Shown here piece by piece: positions 8,071 to 17,174 of a DNA stretch of 64,000 nucleotides. The notes beneath the pieces were generated by a model, which saw only the letters and a list, made by a program, of their open reading frames with translations, had not been told where the DNA came from and did not search any database. Each line of letters begins with the position of its first letter. Positions within the stretch are counted from its first letter, which is position 1. The stretch lies in assembly GCF_000302595.1 (NCBI RefSeq), contig NZ_JH947128.1:522287-586286 (forward strand). The letters run 5' to 3'. The translations under genes and the position numbers were made by a program. This DNA comes from Pedobacter arcticus A12. Lineage in GTDB: Bacteria > Bacteroidota > Bacteroidia > Sphingobacteriales > Sphingobacteriaceae.

Positions 8071-8853
8071 ATGAATATCCTAGATAAAATAGTAGCCCGT
8101 AAAAAAGAAGAAGTTGCATCGGCGAAAGCAATAAACAGCATCAAAAATTTGGAAAATTTTCCGGCCTTTTTACGGGAAACTTATAGCTTAAAATCTTTTT
8201 TAACCGACCCAAATAAGTCGGGGATTATTGCGGAGTTTAAAAAAAAATCGCCCTCAAAAGGAATCATCAACGATAAAGTTACGGTAGAAGAAGTAACTAC
8301 AGGCTATGCAAAGGCTGGCGCGTCGGCTTTATCGGTATTAACGGACCATGATTTTTTTATGGGTCACGAAGATGATTTAATTGCTGCCCGTAAAGTAAAT
8401 GAAATCCCCATTTTACGTAAGGATTTTATGGTAGACGAATATCAGATCATCGAGGCGAAAGCCATTGGTGCCGATATTGTTTTGCTAATTGCAGCTTGCT
8501 TAACTCCTGATGAAATCTTAAGCTTCGCAAAACTCGCTAAATCTTTAGGCTTAAGCACTTTATTGGAAGTTCATAACCGCGAAGAATTGGACAGAAGTTT
8601 AAACCCTTATTTAGATGTAGTTGGGGTAAACAACCGTAACCTGAAAGATTTTACGGTAAGTATTGATACGTCGCTTACACTTGCGGAAGTTATCCCAACA
8701 GAATTTCTTAAAATATCAGAAAGTGCCATAAGCGAACCAGAAACAATTAAAATTTTGAAAAAAGCAGGGTTCAATGGCTTTTTAATTGGCGAGAACTTTA
8801 TGCGTACCCCAAACCCAGGTTTAGCAATGGCCAATTTTGTGAAACAGATTTAA
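8071..8853 (+). CDS. trpC: Indole-3-glycerol phosphate synthase
   Basis: TIM-barrel enzyme (260 residues) that closes the indole ring from carboxyphenylaminodeoxyribulose phosphate. Motifs in order are IAEFKKKSPSKG (phosphate and catalytic Lys), LSVLTDHDFFMG, ILRKDFMVDEYQI, DIVLLIAACL, TLLEVHN, VGVNNRNLKDF, SESAIS and GFLIGENFM. This is a single-domain TrpC without a fused TrpF. The genes for its substrate-supplying steps, trpD and trpF, are not in this window, and a terminator-like hairpin lies downstream. Confidence 0.95.
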   Translation: MNILDKIVARKKEEVASAKAINSIKNLENFPAFLRETYSLKSFLTDPNKSGIIAEFKKKSPSKGIINDKVTVEEVTTGYAKAGASALSVLTDHDFFMGHEDDLIAARKVNEIPILRKDFMVDEYQIIEAKAIGADIVLLIAACLTPDEILSFAKLAKSLGLSTLLEVHNREELDRSLNPYLDVVGVNNRNLKDFTVSIDTSLTLAEVIPTEFLKISESAISEPETIKILKKAGFNGFLIGENFMRTPNPGLAMANFVKQI

Positions 8854-8923
8854 TATTGTACAATCAGAAACGCATGTATAATCTCATGCCTTCGTAAAAT
8901 GTAGATCTTGCTCTTAAATAAAG

Positions 8924-8961
8924 AAACAAGTCTTCACTAGGCTACGGATACTTGTTTTATT
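8924..8961 (+). terminator. Terminator-like hairpin after trpC
   Basis: Arms AAACAAGT (8924-8931) and ACTTGTTT (8950-8957) with an 18-base loop. The second arm is T-rich but not followed by a clean T run. It is the only candidate stop for the trp transcript before unrelated genes. Confidence 0.45.
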
Positions 8962-8987
8962 GGTAAATCATAGGCCATTCTTCATCC

Positions 8988-9130
8988 AGCTCTGTGACCT
9001 CGGCGTCCTCCGTGGTTGAAAAATAATCCTATAAACTTCAAAAAAACCTAGCTCTGTGACCTCCGCGTTCTCCGTGGTTAATATTCGTCTACTACGTTTA
9101 TAAAAACTCTTTATTCGCCGTGGTTAAAAA
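8988..9130. repeat. Two-and-a-half copies of a CTCTGTGACCTC repeat
   Basis: Two 30-base copies (8988-9017 and 9050-9079, both beginning AGCTCTGTGACCTC and ending CCGTGGTT) differ at only two positions and are 62 bases apart. A third, truncated copy ends GCCGTGGTTAAAAA at about 9117-9130. They fill much of the 393-base gap 8854-9246, which otherwise holds the terminator above and a T/C-rich tract (about 9120-9246) before the helicase gene. No coding sequence is seen. This type of dispersed repeat is known from environmental Bacteroidota. Confidence 0.75.
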
Positions 9131-9246
9131 ACCTTTAACTCTACCTCTTAAAATTAAATATCCTCCTCCCCTTCACAATCTCGAAATCTCTTCATACTTT
9201 TAGATTTTTTCTATCGCTACCTTCTCTAAATTTTTTTCCTATTACG

Positions 9247-12141
9247 ATGTTAAGAGTTGCAACAGATAAGCCTTATAAACTGGTTTATTCATTGGCGAAA
9301 CATGATTATTTTGGATTTTTAATTGAGCCACATATCGTTCAACTAAATACTGATGGAGATTTTTCGCTAACTCATCAAAGAATCTTTTCTCATACCCATG
9401 ATGAATTTAGTGCGTGTATTGACGCAGTAGATGTTAAGCTGATCAAACTGTGCGAAGAAACCGAGCAGGACTACGTAATCAAAAAGATTTTCAAAAAAAC
9501 GGTGAGGGCAACTGAATTCTTCGCAAAAATGTGGGATGATAAATCGTACGACTTTGTTCGCCCTAAAATCGAGAAAAAATTAGCCGAAATTCTAAAGCTT
9601 CTACGTGGCAAAGACATTTATGTGATGAGCAAAGAGGGCTGGCCTGTAGAAAAGAAAGTGAATTTTGCAGAAAAACCGTCTACCGTTTTATTCCATTTTA
9701 GAAGAAACGAAACTGAAACCCGCTATTTCCCTACCATTAAATATTTAGATAACCGCATCGACTTTATGTTTAAAGATGCGCAGGTAATTACCAACAAGCC
9801 AGCATATCTATTATTAGAAGACACACTCTACGATTTTGAACAGGATTTAGAAGGCAAAAAACTGCAACCATTTTTAAACAAGCGTTTCATCTCCATTCCA
9901 AAATCATCAGAAGAAACCTATTTCGAGAAATTTGTGTGTCCACTGATTGAGAAATATCACGTTTACGCCGAAGGTTTTACCATAAATACCGAAAAATACG
10001 AAGCCACGCCGATACTAAAAGTGGTTTACGTGAATGATGGAACGTCAGAAATTCAGCTTTACTTTAAATACGGAAAATATACTTTCCCCGCTGGCAGTGA
10101 TTTGGCTGTAACCGTCCGCATGGAAAAAGAAGGCGATGATTATGCCTTCCACCGCATTAAACGTTCTTTAGCGTGGGAGCAAAAAAAACTGGAAGAGCTT
10201 TTGGCAATGGGTTTAAAACAGCCATCCAGTCTTTTTGTCCATTTAGAAGTTGCAACTACTAGCGAAGAGGCAGACAAATCCTTCTCGGTTTTCGATTTCA
10301 TCAGCGAACATCATGATGTTTTGGTAGAACAGGGTTTTGAGTTTGAGCAAGATACCAGCGCAAAAAAATACATAATCGGTAGCAGTAAAATTGATTTAGA
10401 AATTAACGAGAAAAACGATTGGTTTGATATTGAAGCCATCGTACAGTTTGGCCAATATAAAATTCCTTTTATTCAACTTAAACATCATATCCTCAATAAA
10501 AAGAGAGAGTTTACTTTACCTAATGGCGAGATCGCTATCATCCCAGAAAAATGGTTTTCGCAATACGGCAACCTGTTAAGTTTTTCTGAAGGCAATGAAC
10601 ATTTACGTTTGAAAAAACTGCATGTTGGTTTGGTCCATGATTTTGCAAACAGTGAGTTGGCAAACATCACCATGGATAGAAAACTACAAAAACTTGCTGA
10701 TTTTGCCCATATTGATGAAGTTCCAGCGCCCGTAAATTTTAAAGGAGTATTGCGTCCGTACCAAAAAGCTGGTTATGATTGGTTTCACTTCTTACAGAAA
10801 TACAGTTTCGGCGGTTGTTTGGCAGATGACATGGGTTTGGGAAAAACCATCCAAACATTAGCATTACTACAAAAAAGCAAGGAGGAACAGGAAGTGCAAG
10901 GCATCCATACCACATCCTTAATTATAATGCCTACCTCCTTAATCTACAACTGGATCAATGAGGCAAAAAAGTTCACACCAAAGCTTAAAGTTTATACCTA
11001 TACCGGCAGTTTCCGAGAAAAAGACATTGCTATTTTTGATAAATACGATGTGGTAATTACCACTTATGGCATTACCCGTGTAGATACCGATTTACTAAGT
11101 GAGATGTATTTCCATTACATCATTTTAGATGAAAGCCAGAACATTAAAAACCCTTCATCAAAGTCCTTTAAAGCGGTTAAACAGCTAAAATCTAAATATA
11201 AGCTCATCTTATCGGGTACGCCAGTTGAAAACACGGTGAATGATTTATGGACGCAGATGTCTTTCATTAATCCAGGCTTACTGGGTTCACAAACGTTTTT
11301 TCAAACAGATTTTGTACAACCTATCGAAAAGAAAAAAGACGAAGAGAAAGCGCAAAAGCTACAAGTGCTTATTAAACCATTTGTAATGCGCCGCACCAAA
11401 GAGCAAGTGGCAACAGAGCTTCCGCCGAAAACGGAGAACTTGGTTTATTGCGAGATGAGCGAAGATCAGTTGGATATTTATGAGCAAACAAAATCGGAAT
11501 ACCGTAACGAATTGCTAAAATCTATTGAAACGGGAGATTACCGTAAATCGCCTATTCAGATGTTGCAAGGTTTAACGAAATTAAGGCAAATTGCCAATCA
11601 TCCGTACATGATTGATGAAAATTACACCGGCGATTCGGGCAAGTTTGAAAACGTAATCCATAAACTGGAAAGCGTGGTAGAAGCCGGGCACAAGGTTTTA
11701 ATTTTCTCGCAGTTTGTTAAGCAACTGGATATTTACCGTAAGTATTTTGATAAAAACCAAATCAACTATTCGTATTTGGATGGTAGTACGCAAAACCGCG
11801 GGCAAGTAGTGGAGGAGTTTAAAAACGAAGATCATATTCAGGTTTTCCTGATCTCCTTAAAAGCCGGTGGCGTGGGTTTAAACCTTACCGAAGCAGATTA
11901 CGTTTTTATTTTAGACCCCTGGTGGAACCCAGCGGTAGAGCAACAAGCTATAGATAGAACGCATCGAATCGGGCAAACCAAAAATGTTTTTATCTATAAA
12001 TTCATCACTAAAGATACGGTTGAAGAGAAAATTCTAGCACTCCAAAATAAGAAAATGCGGGTGGCAAAAAGTTTGATTACTACGGAAGATAGTTTTATCA
12101 AATCGCTTACGGAAGCGGATATTAGGGAGATTTTGGCGTAA
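9247..12141 (+). CDS. SNF2-family DEAD/DEAH-box helicase
   Basis: A 964-residue protein. The first 500 residues have no motif I recognise. The SNF2 ATPase core occupies the C-terminal half: PYQKAGYDWF (Q-like), ADDMGLGKTIQTL (Walker A), IMPTSLIYNW (Ia), DESQNIKN (DEAH-equivalent, DESQ), LSGTPVEN (III), then helicase C with FSQFVKQLDIY, SLKAGGVGLNLT and DPWWNPAVEQQAIDRTHRIGQ. It is a bacterial Swi2/Snf2 translocase of the HepA/RapA-related type, likely remodelling protein-DNA or RNA polymerase complexes. The exact role is unknown. It is monocistronic and has no restriction or defence genes next to it. Confidence 0.92.
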   Translation: MLRVATDKPYKLVYSLAKHDYFGFLIEPHIVQLNTDGDFSLTHQRIFSHTHDEFSACIDAVDVKLIKLCEETEQDYVIKKIFKKTVRATEFFAKMWDDKSYDFVRPKIEKKLAEILKLLRGKDIYVMSKEGWPVEKKVNFAEKPSTVLFHFRRNETETRYFPTIKYLDNRIDFMFKDAQVITNKPAYLLLEDTLYDFEQDLEGKKLQPFLNKRFISIPKSSEETYFEKFVCPLIEKYHVYAEGFTINTEKYEATPILKVVYVNDGTSEIQLYFKYGKYTFPAGSDLAVTVRMEKEGDDYAFHRIKRSLAWEQKKLEELLAMGLKQPSSLFVHLEVATTSEEADKSFSVFDFISEHHDVLVEQGFEFEQDTSAKKYIIGSSKIDLEINEKNDWFDIEAIVQFGQYKIPFIQLKHHILNKKREFTLPNGEIAIIPEKWFSQYGNLLSFSEGNEHLRLKKLHVGLVHDFANSELANITMDRKLQKLADFAHIDEVPAPVNFKGVLRPYQKAGYDWFHFLQKYSFGGCLADDMGLGKTIQTLALLQKSKEEQEVQGIHTTSLIIMPTSLIYNWINEAKKFTPKLKVYTYTGSFREKDIAIFDKYDVVITTYGITRVDTDLLSEMYFHYIILDESQNIKNPSSKSFKAVKQLKSKYKLILSGTPVENTVNDLWTQMSFINPGLLGSQTFFQTDFVQPIEKKKDEEKAQKLQVLIKPFVMRRTKEQVATELPPKTENLVYCEMSEDQLDIYEQTKSEYRNELLKSIETGDYRKSPIQMLQGLTKLRQIANHPYMIDENYTGDSGKFENVIHKLESVVEAGHKVLIFSQFVKQLDIYRKYFDKNQINYSYLDGSTQNRGQVVEEFKNEDHIQVFLISLKAGGVGLNLTEADYVFILDPWWNPAVEQQAIDRTHRIGQTKNVFIYKFITKDTVEEKILALQNKKMRVAKSLITTEDSFIKSLTEADIREILA

Positions 12142-12252
12142 TAATATAGCTACCATTAGCCTTTTTAGAAGCCGTTACAGCCACACAGTACAAAATACCC
12201 TGACCAGAAAAACTACCAAGAAATTAATTCTGACAATGGCGTTATTAAGCCA

Positions 12253-12284
12253 TTTGCTTTTCACCATAAATATCCCGACTTTTG
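12253..12284 (+). promoter_or_regulatory. Possible promoter of the SAM riboswitch-metH transcript
   Basis: TTTG at 12253-12256 and GACTTTTG at 12277-12284, 20 bases apart, resemble the -33/-7 pair, though the TA of the -7 box is replaced by GA. The predicted start is at the first base of the riboswitch. Weak call. The rest of 12142-12252 shows nothing recognisable. Confidence 0.35.
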
Positions 12285-12289
12285 CGACG

Positions 12290-12388
12290 CTTATAGAGAA
12301 AGACGGAGGGATTAGACCCAACGAAGTCTTAGCAACCTGTTTAAAATAAGGTGCTAAATTCTATCCCAAAAACAAGGGAGAAGATAAG
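12290..12388 (+). promoter_or_regulatory. SAM-I (S-box) riboswitch
   Basis: The 99 bases carry the S-box core. The P1 arms are CTTAT (12290-12294) and ATAAG (12384-12388). Between them are AGAGAAAGACGGAGGGATTAG, then ACCCAACGAAGTCTTAGCAACC, then AAGGTGCTAAATTC, the near-invariant SAM-binding segments of Rfam family RF00162. A last helix CCC/GGG follows with GAAGATAAG. It lies 200 bases upstream of metH, so S-adenosylmethionine should shut down methionine synthase expression. High confidence because both sequence core and pairing are present. Confidence 0.92.
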
Positions 12389-12390
12389 TG

Positions 12391-12423
12391 AAAGTCTAAA
12401 AAAACTAACCCGACTTTTCTTTT
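12391..12423 (+). terminator. Weak expression-platform hairpin after the riboswitch
   Basis: AAAGTC (12391-12396) can pair with GACTTT (12412-12417), followed by TCTTTT. The stem is only 6 bp with a 15-base loop, so it may be a modest terminator or merely the edge of a different switching structure. Confidence 0.4.
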
Positions 12424-12434
12424 AAGCATTTTTA

Positions 12435-12585
12435 GAGTAGCAAGAGCCAAGTATCAAGACACAAGACACTTGTATTACGCTTATCTTGATACTCAAAACA
12501 TTTTTAGTAAAAGATTTAAAAGCCACCATTTGAGTTAATACTCATTCTAGGCTCTTGATACTCGATACTAAATACTTGATACTTT
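12435..12585. repeat. Nested inverted GTATCAAG repeats upstream of metH
   Basis: An outer pair, GAGTAGCAAGAGCC (12435-12448) against GGCTCTTGATACTC (12550-12563), encloses a perfect 10-bp pair AGTATCAAGA / TCTTGATACT (12450-12459, 12484-12493). That in turn encloses ACAAG/CTTGT (12461-12473). The right edge (CTCGATACTAAATACTTGATACT) ends a few bases before the metH ATG, mirroring the right edge of the array before metF. Confidence 0.7.
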
Positions 12586-12590
12586 AAAAA

Positions 12591-15500
12591 ATGGATATCA
12601 GAAAAGAATTAGAGAAGAGAATATTAGTGATAGATGGTGCAATGGGTACCATGATTCAGCAATACAAATTGTCTGAAGAAGATTTCCGTGGAGAGCGTTT
12701 TAAAAATCATCCTTCAGATGTTAAAGGGAATAACGATTTATTAAACATCACTCGCCCCGATGTTATTAAAGCTGTTCACGCAAAATATTTAGATGCTGGC
12801 GCAGATATCATTGAAACCAATACTTTTAGTACGCAGCGTATTTCCATGGCCGATTATGGCATGGAAGATTTATCATACGAGCTGAGTTTCGAAGGTGCAA
12901 AAATCGCCAAAGAAGTCGCGACTGAATACACTCAGAAAAATCCAGAGAAACCACGTTTTGTAGCGGGCGCTGTTGGTCCAACCAACCGTACGCTTTCCAT
13001 GTCGCCAGATGTTAATGATCCAGGCTACCGAGCAGTGTCTTTCGATGAGTTAGAAGCGGCTTATTACGAGCAAGTTCGTGGTTTGGTAGATGGCGGCGCC
13101 GATTTATTATTGGTAGAAACTATTTTTGACACCTTAAATGCAAAAGTTGCAATCTTCGCCATCAAACGCTACGAGCAAGAACTAAACGAAAAACTAAAAA
13201 ATTCAGAGGAGCTCCCAGAGAACATATCGTCTTCTGTATATAATCAGTCAGCAAATTCTCCCCAAAATAACCCCACTACAAATCCCCAAGGACAGGCATC
13301 CCTCTCCTTCGGAGAGGGACCGAGGGTGAGGCTCCCCATCATGATCTCCGGCACAATCACCGATGCTTCTGGAAGAACCTTATCCGGGCAAACCGTTGAA
13401 GCTTTTTTAAACTCAATGCGTCATGGCGATTTACTTTCCATTGGTTTAAACTGTGCTTTAGGTGCAAAAGAAATGCGTCCGCATGTTCAAGAGCTTTCAG
13501 AAAAAGCAGATTTATTTGTGTCTGCTTATCCAAATGCAGGTTTACCAAACGAATTTGGAGAATACGATGAAACCGCATCTGAAACCGCAGCCTTAGTTGA
13601 TGATTTTATGGCTTCAGGCTTTATAAATATCATTGGTGGCTGTTGTGGTACAACACCTGCGCATATCAAAGCAATGTCCGCTGTGGCGACCAAATATCCG
13701 CCAAGGAAAATTCCGCAGACAGAACCTTATATGCGTTTATCAGGCTTAGAAGCTGTTACCATTAAACCTGACACTATGTTTGTAAACATTGGTGAACGGA
13801 CTAACGTAACGGGTTCTCCAAAATTCTCTAAGCTTATTTTAAGTGGAGATTTTGATACCGCACTTGCGATTGCCCGTCAACAAGTTGAGGGTGGCGCACA
13901 GGTAATCGACGTAAACATGGATGAAGGGATGTTGGATTCTGAAGCCGCAATGACCAAGTTTTTAAACTTGATTGCCTCAGAACCTGATATTTCTAAACTG
14001 CCCATCATGGTGGATTCATCCAAATGGACGGTAATTGAAGCAGGCTTAAAATGTTTACAAGGTAAAGGAATTGTAAACTCAATTTCCTTAAAAGAAGGTG
14101 AAGAAGCTTTTAAAGATCACGCTCGTAAAATCAAACAATACGGTGCCGCAACGGTAGTAATGGCATTTGATGAGCAAGGTCAGGCCGATAATTTAGAGCG
14201 CCGTAAAGAAATTTGCCAACGTTCTTATGATATTTTGGTAAACGAAGTCGGTTTTCCACCGCAGGACATCATTTTTGACCCTAATATATTAACGGTTGCA
14301 ACCGGATTAGAAGAGCATAATAATTATGCAGTAGATTTTATTGCTGCCACAAAATGGATTAAAGAAAACCTTCCTTACGCAAAAGTAAGTGGCGGTGTAT
14401 CCAATATTTCTTTCTCTTTTAGAGGAAACAACACTGTTCGTGAGGCCATGCACTCGGCATTTTTATACCACGCCATTAAAGCTGGTTTAGATATGGGAAT
14501 TGTAAACGCCGGGATGCTAGAAGTTTATGAAGAAATCCCAAAAGAGCTACTCGAAAAAGTAGAAGATGTTTTGTTGAACCGTCGCCCCGATGCGACTGAG
14601 ATTTTAGTGGATTATGCCGAAACGGTTAATACCAAAGGAAAAGTTGTTGTTAAAGATGAGGAGTGGCGCAACGGAACAGTACAAGAACGACTTTCACATT
14701 CGTTGGTAAAAGGCATAATCGATTATCTAGATATCGATGTTGAGGAAGCCCGTTTGCAATATCCTTTACCTATCGAGGTAATTGAAGGTCCGTTAATGGA
14801 CGGGATGAATGTGGTTGGTGACTTATTTGGCGCCGGAAAAATGTTTTTGCCGCAGGTGGTAAAATCTGCAAGGGTAATGAAAAAAGCCGTTGCTATTCTA
14901 ATGCCTTACATTGAAGCGGGCAAAGTAGCTGGCTCAAGCAGTAGCGCCGGAAAAATTCTAATGGCTACCGTAAAAGGTGATGTTCACGATATCGGTAAAA
15001 ATATTGTCGGCGTAGTTTTAGCCTGCAATAACTTTGAAGTGATTGACTTAGGCGTGATGGTTCCGGCCAACAGAATTATTGAAGAAGCCAGAAAACACAA
15101 TGTAGATATCATCGGCCTAAGCGGATTAATTACGCCTTCACTTGATGAAATGGTGCACTTTGCCAAAGAGATGGAGCGTGAAGGTTTTACCCTTCCCTTG
15201 CTGGTTGGTGGTGCAACGACTTCCAGAATTCACACCGCAGTTAAGGTAGATCCTTTTTATAGCGGTGCGGTGGTTCACGTTTTGGATGCTTCCAGAAGTG
15301 TGGGCGTTTGTTCCCAGCTTTTAGCGAAAGATACCAAAGTAGCATACATCAAAAACTTTAAAGACGAATACGAAAAAACTCGTGACAACTACAATGCAAA
15401 AAAGGTGACAAAAACCTTTTTACCAATTGCAGAAGCAAGAGCAAATAAATATCAAATCAATTTAGAAAACTTAAATCCAGTTAAACCTAAGTTTTTTGGA

Positions 15501-16442
15501 ACAAAAGTTTTGGACAATTACCCACTAGAAGAACTACTTCCGTACATAGATTGGACCCCATTTTTCCATACTTGGGAATTAAGAGGCTCTTATCCAAGGA
15601 TTTTTGAAGACGAGTTTGTAGGTGTGGAAGCCAAAAAATTATTTAACGATGCTCAAGTTTTATTACAGCGAATCGTTGATGAAAAGTTGCTGACCGCGAA
15701 AGCTGTCTTCGGTTTCTGGCCAGCGAATACCGTTGGTGACGATATTGTCTTAGAAGTGGAAAGTGAAAAGTTAGAATTTGAAAGTCCGGATGATAAAGCC
15801 GAACAACCTAACAACCAAAAACCTAACAAACTGGTTACTATTCACACGCTTCGCCAACAGGCAGAAAAACCAAAAGGTGAGGTTTATTATGCCCTTTCAG
15901 ATTTTATTGCGCCAAAAGGAACAGGAATCCAAGACTATTTTGGAGGTTTTGCAGTAACAACCGGACATGGAACTGATGAATTGGTGGCAGAATTCCAAAA
16001 ATCTTTTGATGACTATAATAGCATCATGACTAAAGCTTTAGCCGATAGATTGGCAGAAGCTTTTGCAGAAAAACTGCATGAAATGGTACGTAAAGATTAT
16101 TGGGGTTATGTTAATGATGAAGCGCTTGATACGGATGAGTTAATCAAAGAAAAGTACCAAGGTATTCGTCCGGCGCCGGGCTATCCAGCTTGTCCGGACC
16201 ATACCGAAAAAGGAATTTTGTGGGATTTGTTGAAAGCTGATAAAGAAATAGGTTTAGAGATTACCGAAAGCTTTGCCATGTACCCAACTGCTGCAGTAAG
16301 CGGGTTTTATTTCGCCAACCAAGAATCACGCTATTTTGGTTTAGGAAAAATAAACAAAGACCAAATAGCAGATTACGCAGCAAGAAAAGGAATGGATTTA
16401 GAAACCACTGAAAGATGGATGAGCCCTAACTTAGGTTATTAA
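12591..16442 (+). CDS. metH: Cobalamin-dependent methionine synthase
   Basis: Transfers methyl from methyltetrahydrofolate via cobalamin to homocysteine. A full multidomain protein of 1283 residues. The homocysteine domain has DGAMGTMIQ, a Cys ligand in GLNCALG and [10 protein letters not shown]. The pterin-binding domain has [11 protein letters not shown] and VDSSKW. The B12 module has [10 protein letters not shown] with axial His near residue 799, and GLSGLITPS. The C-terminal activation domain binds SAM ([15 protein letters not shown]). About 45 extra residues (about 204-248) interrupt the first domain, encoded partly by a palindromic repeat at 13300-13333. A second low-complexity insert (about 1056-1080, [10 protein letters not shown]) sits in the activation domain. 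Controlled by an upstream SAM-I riboswitch. Confidence 0.95.
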   Translation: MDIRKELEKRILVIDGAMGTMIQQYKLSEEDFRGERFKNHPSDVKGNNDLLNITRPDVIKAVHAKYLDAGADIIETNTFSTQRISMADYGMEDLSYELSFEGAKIAKEVATEYTQKNPEKPRFVAGAVGPTNRTLSMSPDVNDPGYRAVSFDELEAAYYEQVRGLVDGGADLLLVETIFDTLNAKVAIFAIKRYEQELNEKLKNSEELPENISSSVYNQSANSPQNNPTTNPQGQASLSFGEGPRVRLPIMISGTITDASGRTLSGQTVEAFLNSMRHGDLLSIGLNCALGAKEMRPHVQELSEKADLFVSAYPNAGLPNEFGEYDETASETAALVDDFMASGFINIIGGCCGTTPAHIKAMSAVATKYPPRKIPQTEPYMRLSGLEAVTIKPDTMFVNIGERTNVTGSPKFSKLILSGDFDTALAIARQQVEGGAQVIDVNMDEGMLDSEAAMTKFLNLIASEPDISKLPIMVDSSKWTVIEAGLKCLQGKGIVNSISLKEGEEAFKDHARKIKQYGAATVVMAFDEQGQADNLERRKEICQRSYDILVNEVGFPPQDIIFDPNILTVATGLEEHNNYAVDFIAATKWIKENLPYAKVSGGVSNISFSFRGNNTVREAMHSAFLYHAIKAGLDMGIVNAGMLEVYEEIPKELLEKVEDVLLNRRPDATEILVDYAETVNTKGKVVVKDEEWRNGTVQERLSHSLVKGIIDYLDIDVEEARLQYPLPIEVIEGPLMDGMNVVGDLFGAGKMFLPQVVKSARVMKKAVAILMPYIEAGKVAGSSSSAGKILMATVKGDVHDIGKNIVGVVLACNNFEVIDLGVMVPANRIIEEARKHNVDIIGLSGLITPSLDEMVHFAKEMEREGFTLPLLVGGATTSRIHTAVKVDPFYSGAVVHVLDASRSVGVCSQLLAKDTKVAYIKNFKDEYEKTRDNYNAKKVTKTFLPIAEARANKYQINLENLNPVKPKFFGTKVLDNYPLEELLPYIDWTPFFHTWELRGSYPRIFEDEFVGVEAKKLFNDAQVLLQRIVDEKLLTAKAVFGFWPANTVGDDIVLEVESEKLEFESPDDKAEQPNNQKPNKLVTIHTLRQQAEKPKGEVYYALSDFIAPKGTGIQDYFGGFAVTTGHGTDELVAEFQKSFDDYNSIMTKALADRLAEAFAEKLHEMVRKDYWGYVNDEALDTDELIKEKYQGIRPAPGYPACPDHTEKGILWDLLKADKEIGLEITESFAMYPTAAVSGFYFANQESRYFGLGKINKDQIADYAARKGMDLETTERWMSPNLGY
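13300..13333 (+). repeat. Palindromic repeat lodged in-frame in metH
   Basis: CCCTCTCCTTCGGAGAGGG (13300-13318) is a perfect 8-bp hairpin with a 3-base loop. It is followed by ACCGAGGGTGAGGCT. This is the familiar 'CTCTCC-TTTGGAGAGG-GTGAGG' dispersed repeat of Bacteroidota, usually found between genes. Here it is translated as [12 protein letters not shown] within methionine synthase. Confidence 0.8.
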
Positions 16443-16450
16443 AAGTAGGA

Positions 16451-16527
16451 AGTATTTAGTAGGAAGTATCAAGACTGATTTGCGAACTATTAAAGTATTT
16501 AGTAGCAAGAATCAAGACTGATTTGCT
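16451..16527 (+). repeat. Left repeat array of the four-helix-bundle ORF
   Basis: Two 34-base direct repeats at 16451-16484 and 16494-16527 match at 31 of 34 positions with a 43-base period. Each runs AGTATTTAGTAG, then AAG, then ATCAAGACTGATTTGC. They are in inverse orientation to the array at 16985-17168 on the other side of the ORF. Confidence 0.8.
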
Positions 16528-16601
16528 TAATGTATTTATGTAGTTAGTAACTAACACTAAAACTGCTTTGCTAGATTGTCTTGTTAAAGTAAGAACTTTA
16601 T

Positions 16602-16955
16602 ATGCATAATTTTAAAGAACTAAAGGTTTGGAAATTGAGTATGGAACTTTCAAAATCGATTTTTGAAACCACTCGCACATTTCCAAGTGAGCATAAGTTT
16701 GGATTAGCAAGTCAGCTATTCAGATGCGCCGTTTCGATTCCTTCCAACATTGCTGAAGGATGTGGAAGAAAATCAGACAAAGAATTGAAGCAATTTGTTA
16801 GTACAAGCTTGGGTTCTTCTTTCGAACTAGAAACGCAAATCATAATTGCAAAAGAAGTTGAATTAATAACTCTAAAACAATTCGAAACCCTAAATGATAA
16901 AATCATCGAAATACAAAAGATGTTGAGTGGTTTTTCAAAAAGTATTAGCATTTAA
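16602..16955 (+). CDS. Four helix bundle protein (S23 / 23S rRNA intervening-sequence family)
   Basis: A 117-residue helical protein. Motifs are FKELKVWKLSMELSK, PSEHKFGLASQLFRCAVSIPSNIAEG, and GSSFELETQIIIA, which are typical of the four-helix-bundle/IVP family (PF05635) first found as ORFs inside 23S rRNA intervening sequences. The biochemical role is unknown. It is not in an rRNA here but between metH and metF, bracketed by inverted repeat arrays, and its stop codon lies in a 23-bp perfect hairpin. This layout suggests a passenger or driver of a small mobile repeat unit, not a methionine gene. Confidence 0.88.
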   Translation: MHNFKELKVWKLSMELSKSIFETTRTFPSEHKFGLASQLFRCAVSIPSNIAEGCGRKSDKELKQFVSTSLGSSFELETQIIIAKEVELITLKQFETLNDKIIEIQKMLSGFSKSISI

Positions 16956-16975
16956 TACTTTTTGAAAAACCACTC
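16925..16975 (+). repeat. 23-bp perfect hairpin across the 3' end of the four-helix-bundle gene
   Basis: The left arm 16925-16947 begins GAGTGGTTTTTCAAAAAG. The right arm 16953-16975 is its exact reverse complement, with a 5-base loop GCATT. The TAA stop lies at the first bases of the right arm (16953-16955). Two wobbles extend pairing to 16921-16979. It has no following T run, so it looks less like a terminator than a structural element end. Confidence 0.9.
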
Positions 16976-16984
16976 GATAATTCT

Positions 16985-17168
16985 GCAAGGAGTCTCGACA
17001 CTACCTATTTCCTACTCAATACTATTAAAAAATTTGCAAATAATCTTGCTACTTAATACTAACTACTCGGTACTATTGAGAACTCTGCAATAAGTCCTGA
17101 TACTTGTTACTTAAATCTTTAATACTTTTGCAAAGAGTCTTGCTACATAATACTTGCTACTCGATACT
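16985..17168 (-). repeat. Right repeat array of the four-helix-bundle ORF
   Basis: Four degenerate units start with GCAA at 16985, 17036, 17087 and 17130 (periods 51, 51 and 43). Each has the form GCAA-AGTCTTG-TACTTAATACT-CTACTCGATACT. Read on the minus strand they match the left array at 16451-16527. The last unit ends 6 bases before the metF ATG. Confidence 0.75.
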
Positions 17169-17174
17169 TAAAAA

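Noticed and set aside
16602-16955. Sign of a 23S rRNA gene or intervening sequence
   Set aside because: The IVP-family ORF is between metH and metF. No rRNA sequence flanks it.
16985-17168. Possible short CRISPR array
   Set aside because: The units are degenerate, there are no uniform repeats with unique spacers, and no cas genes are present.
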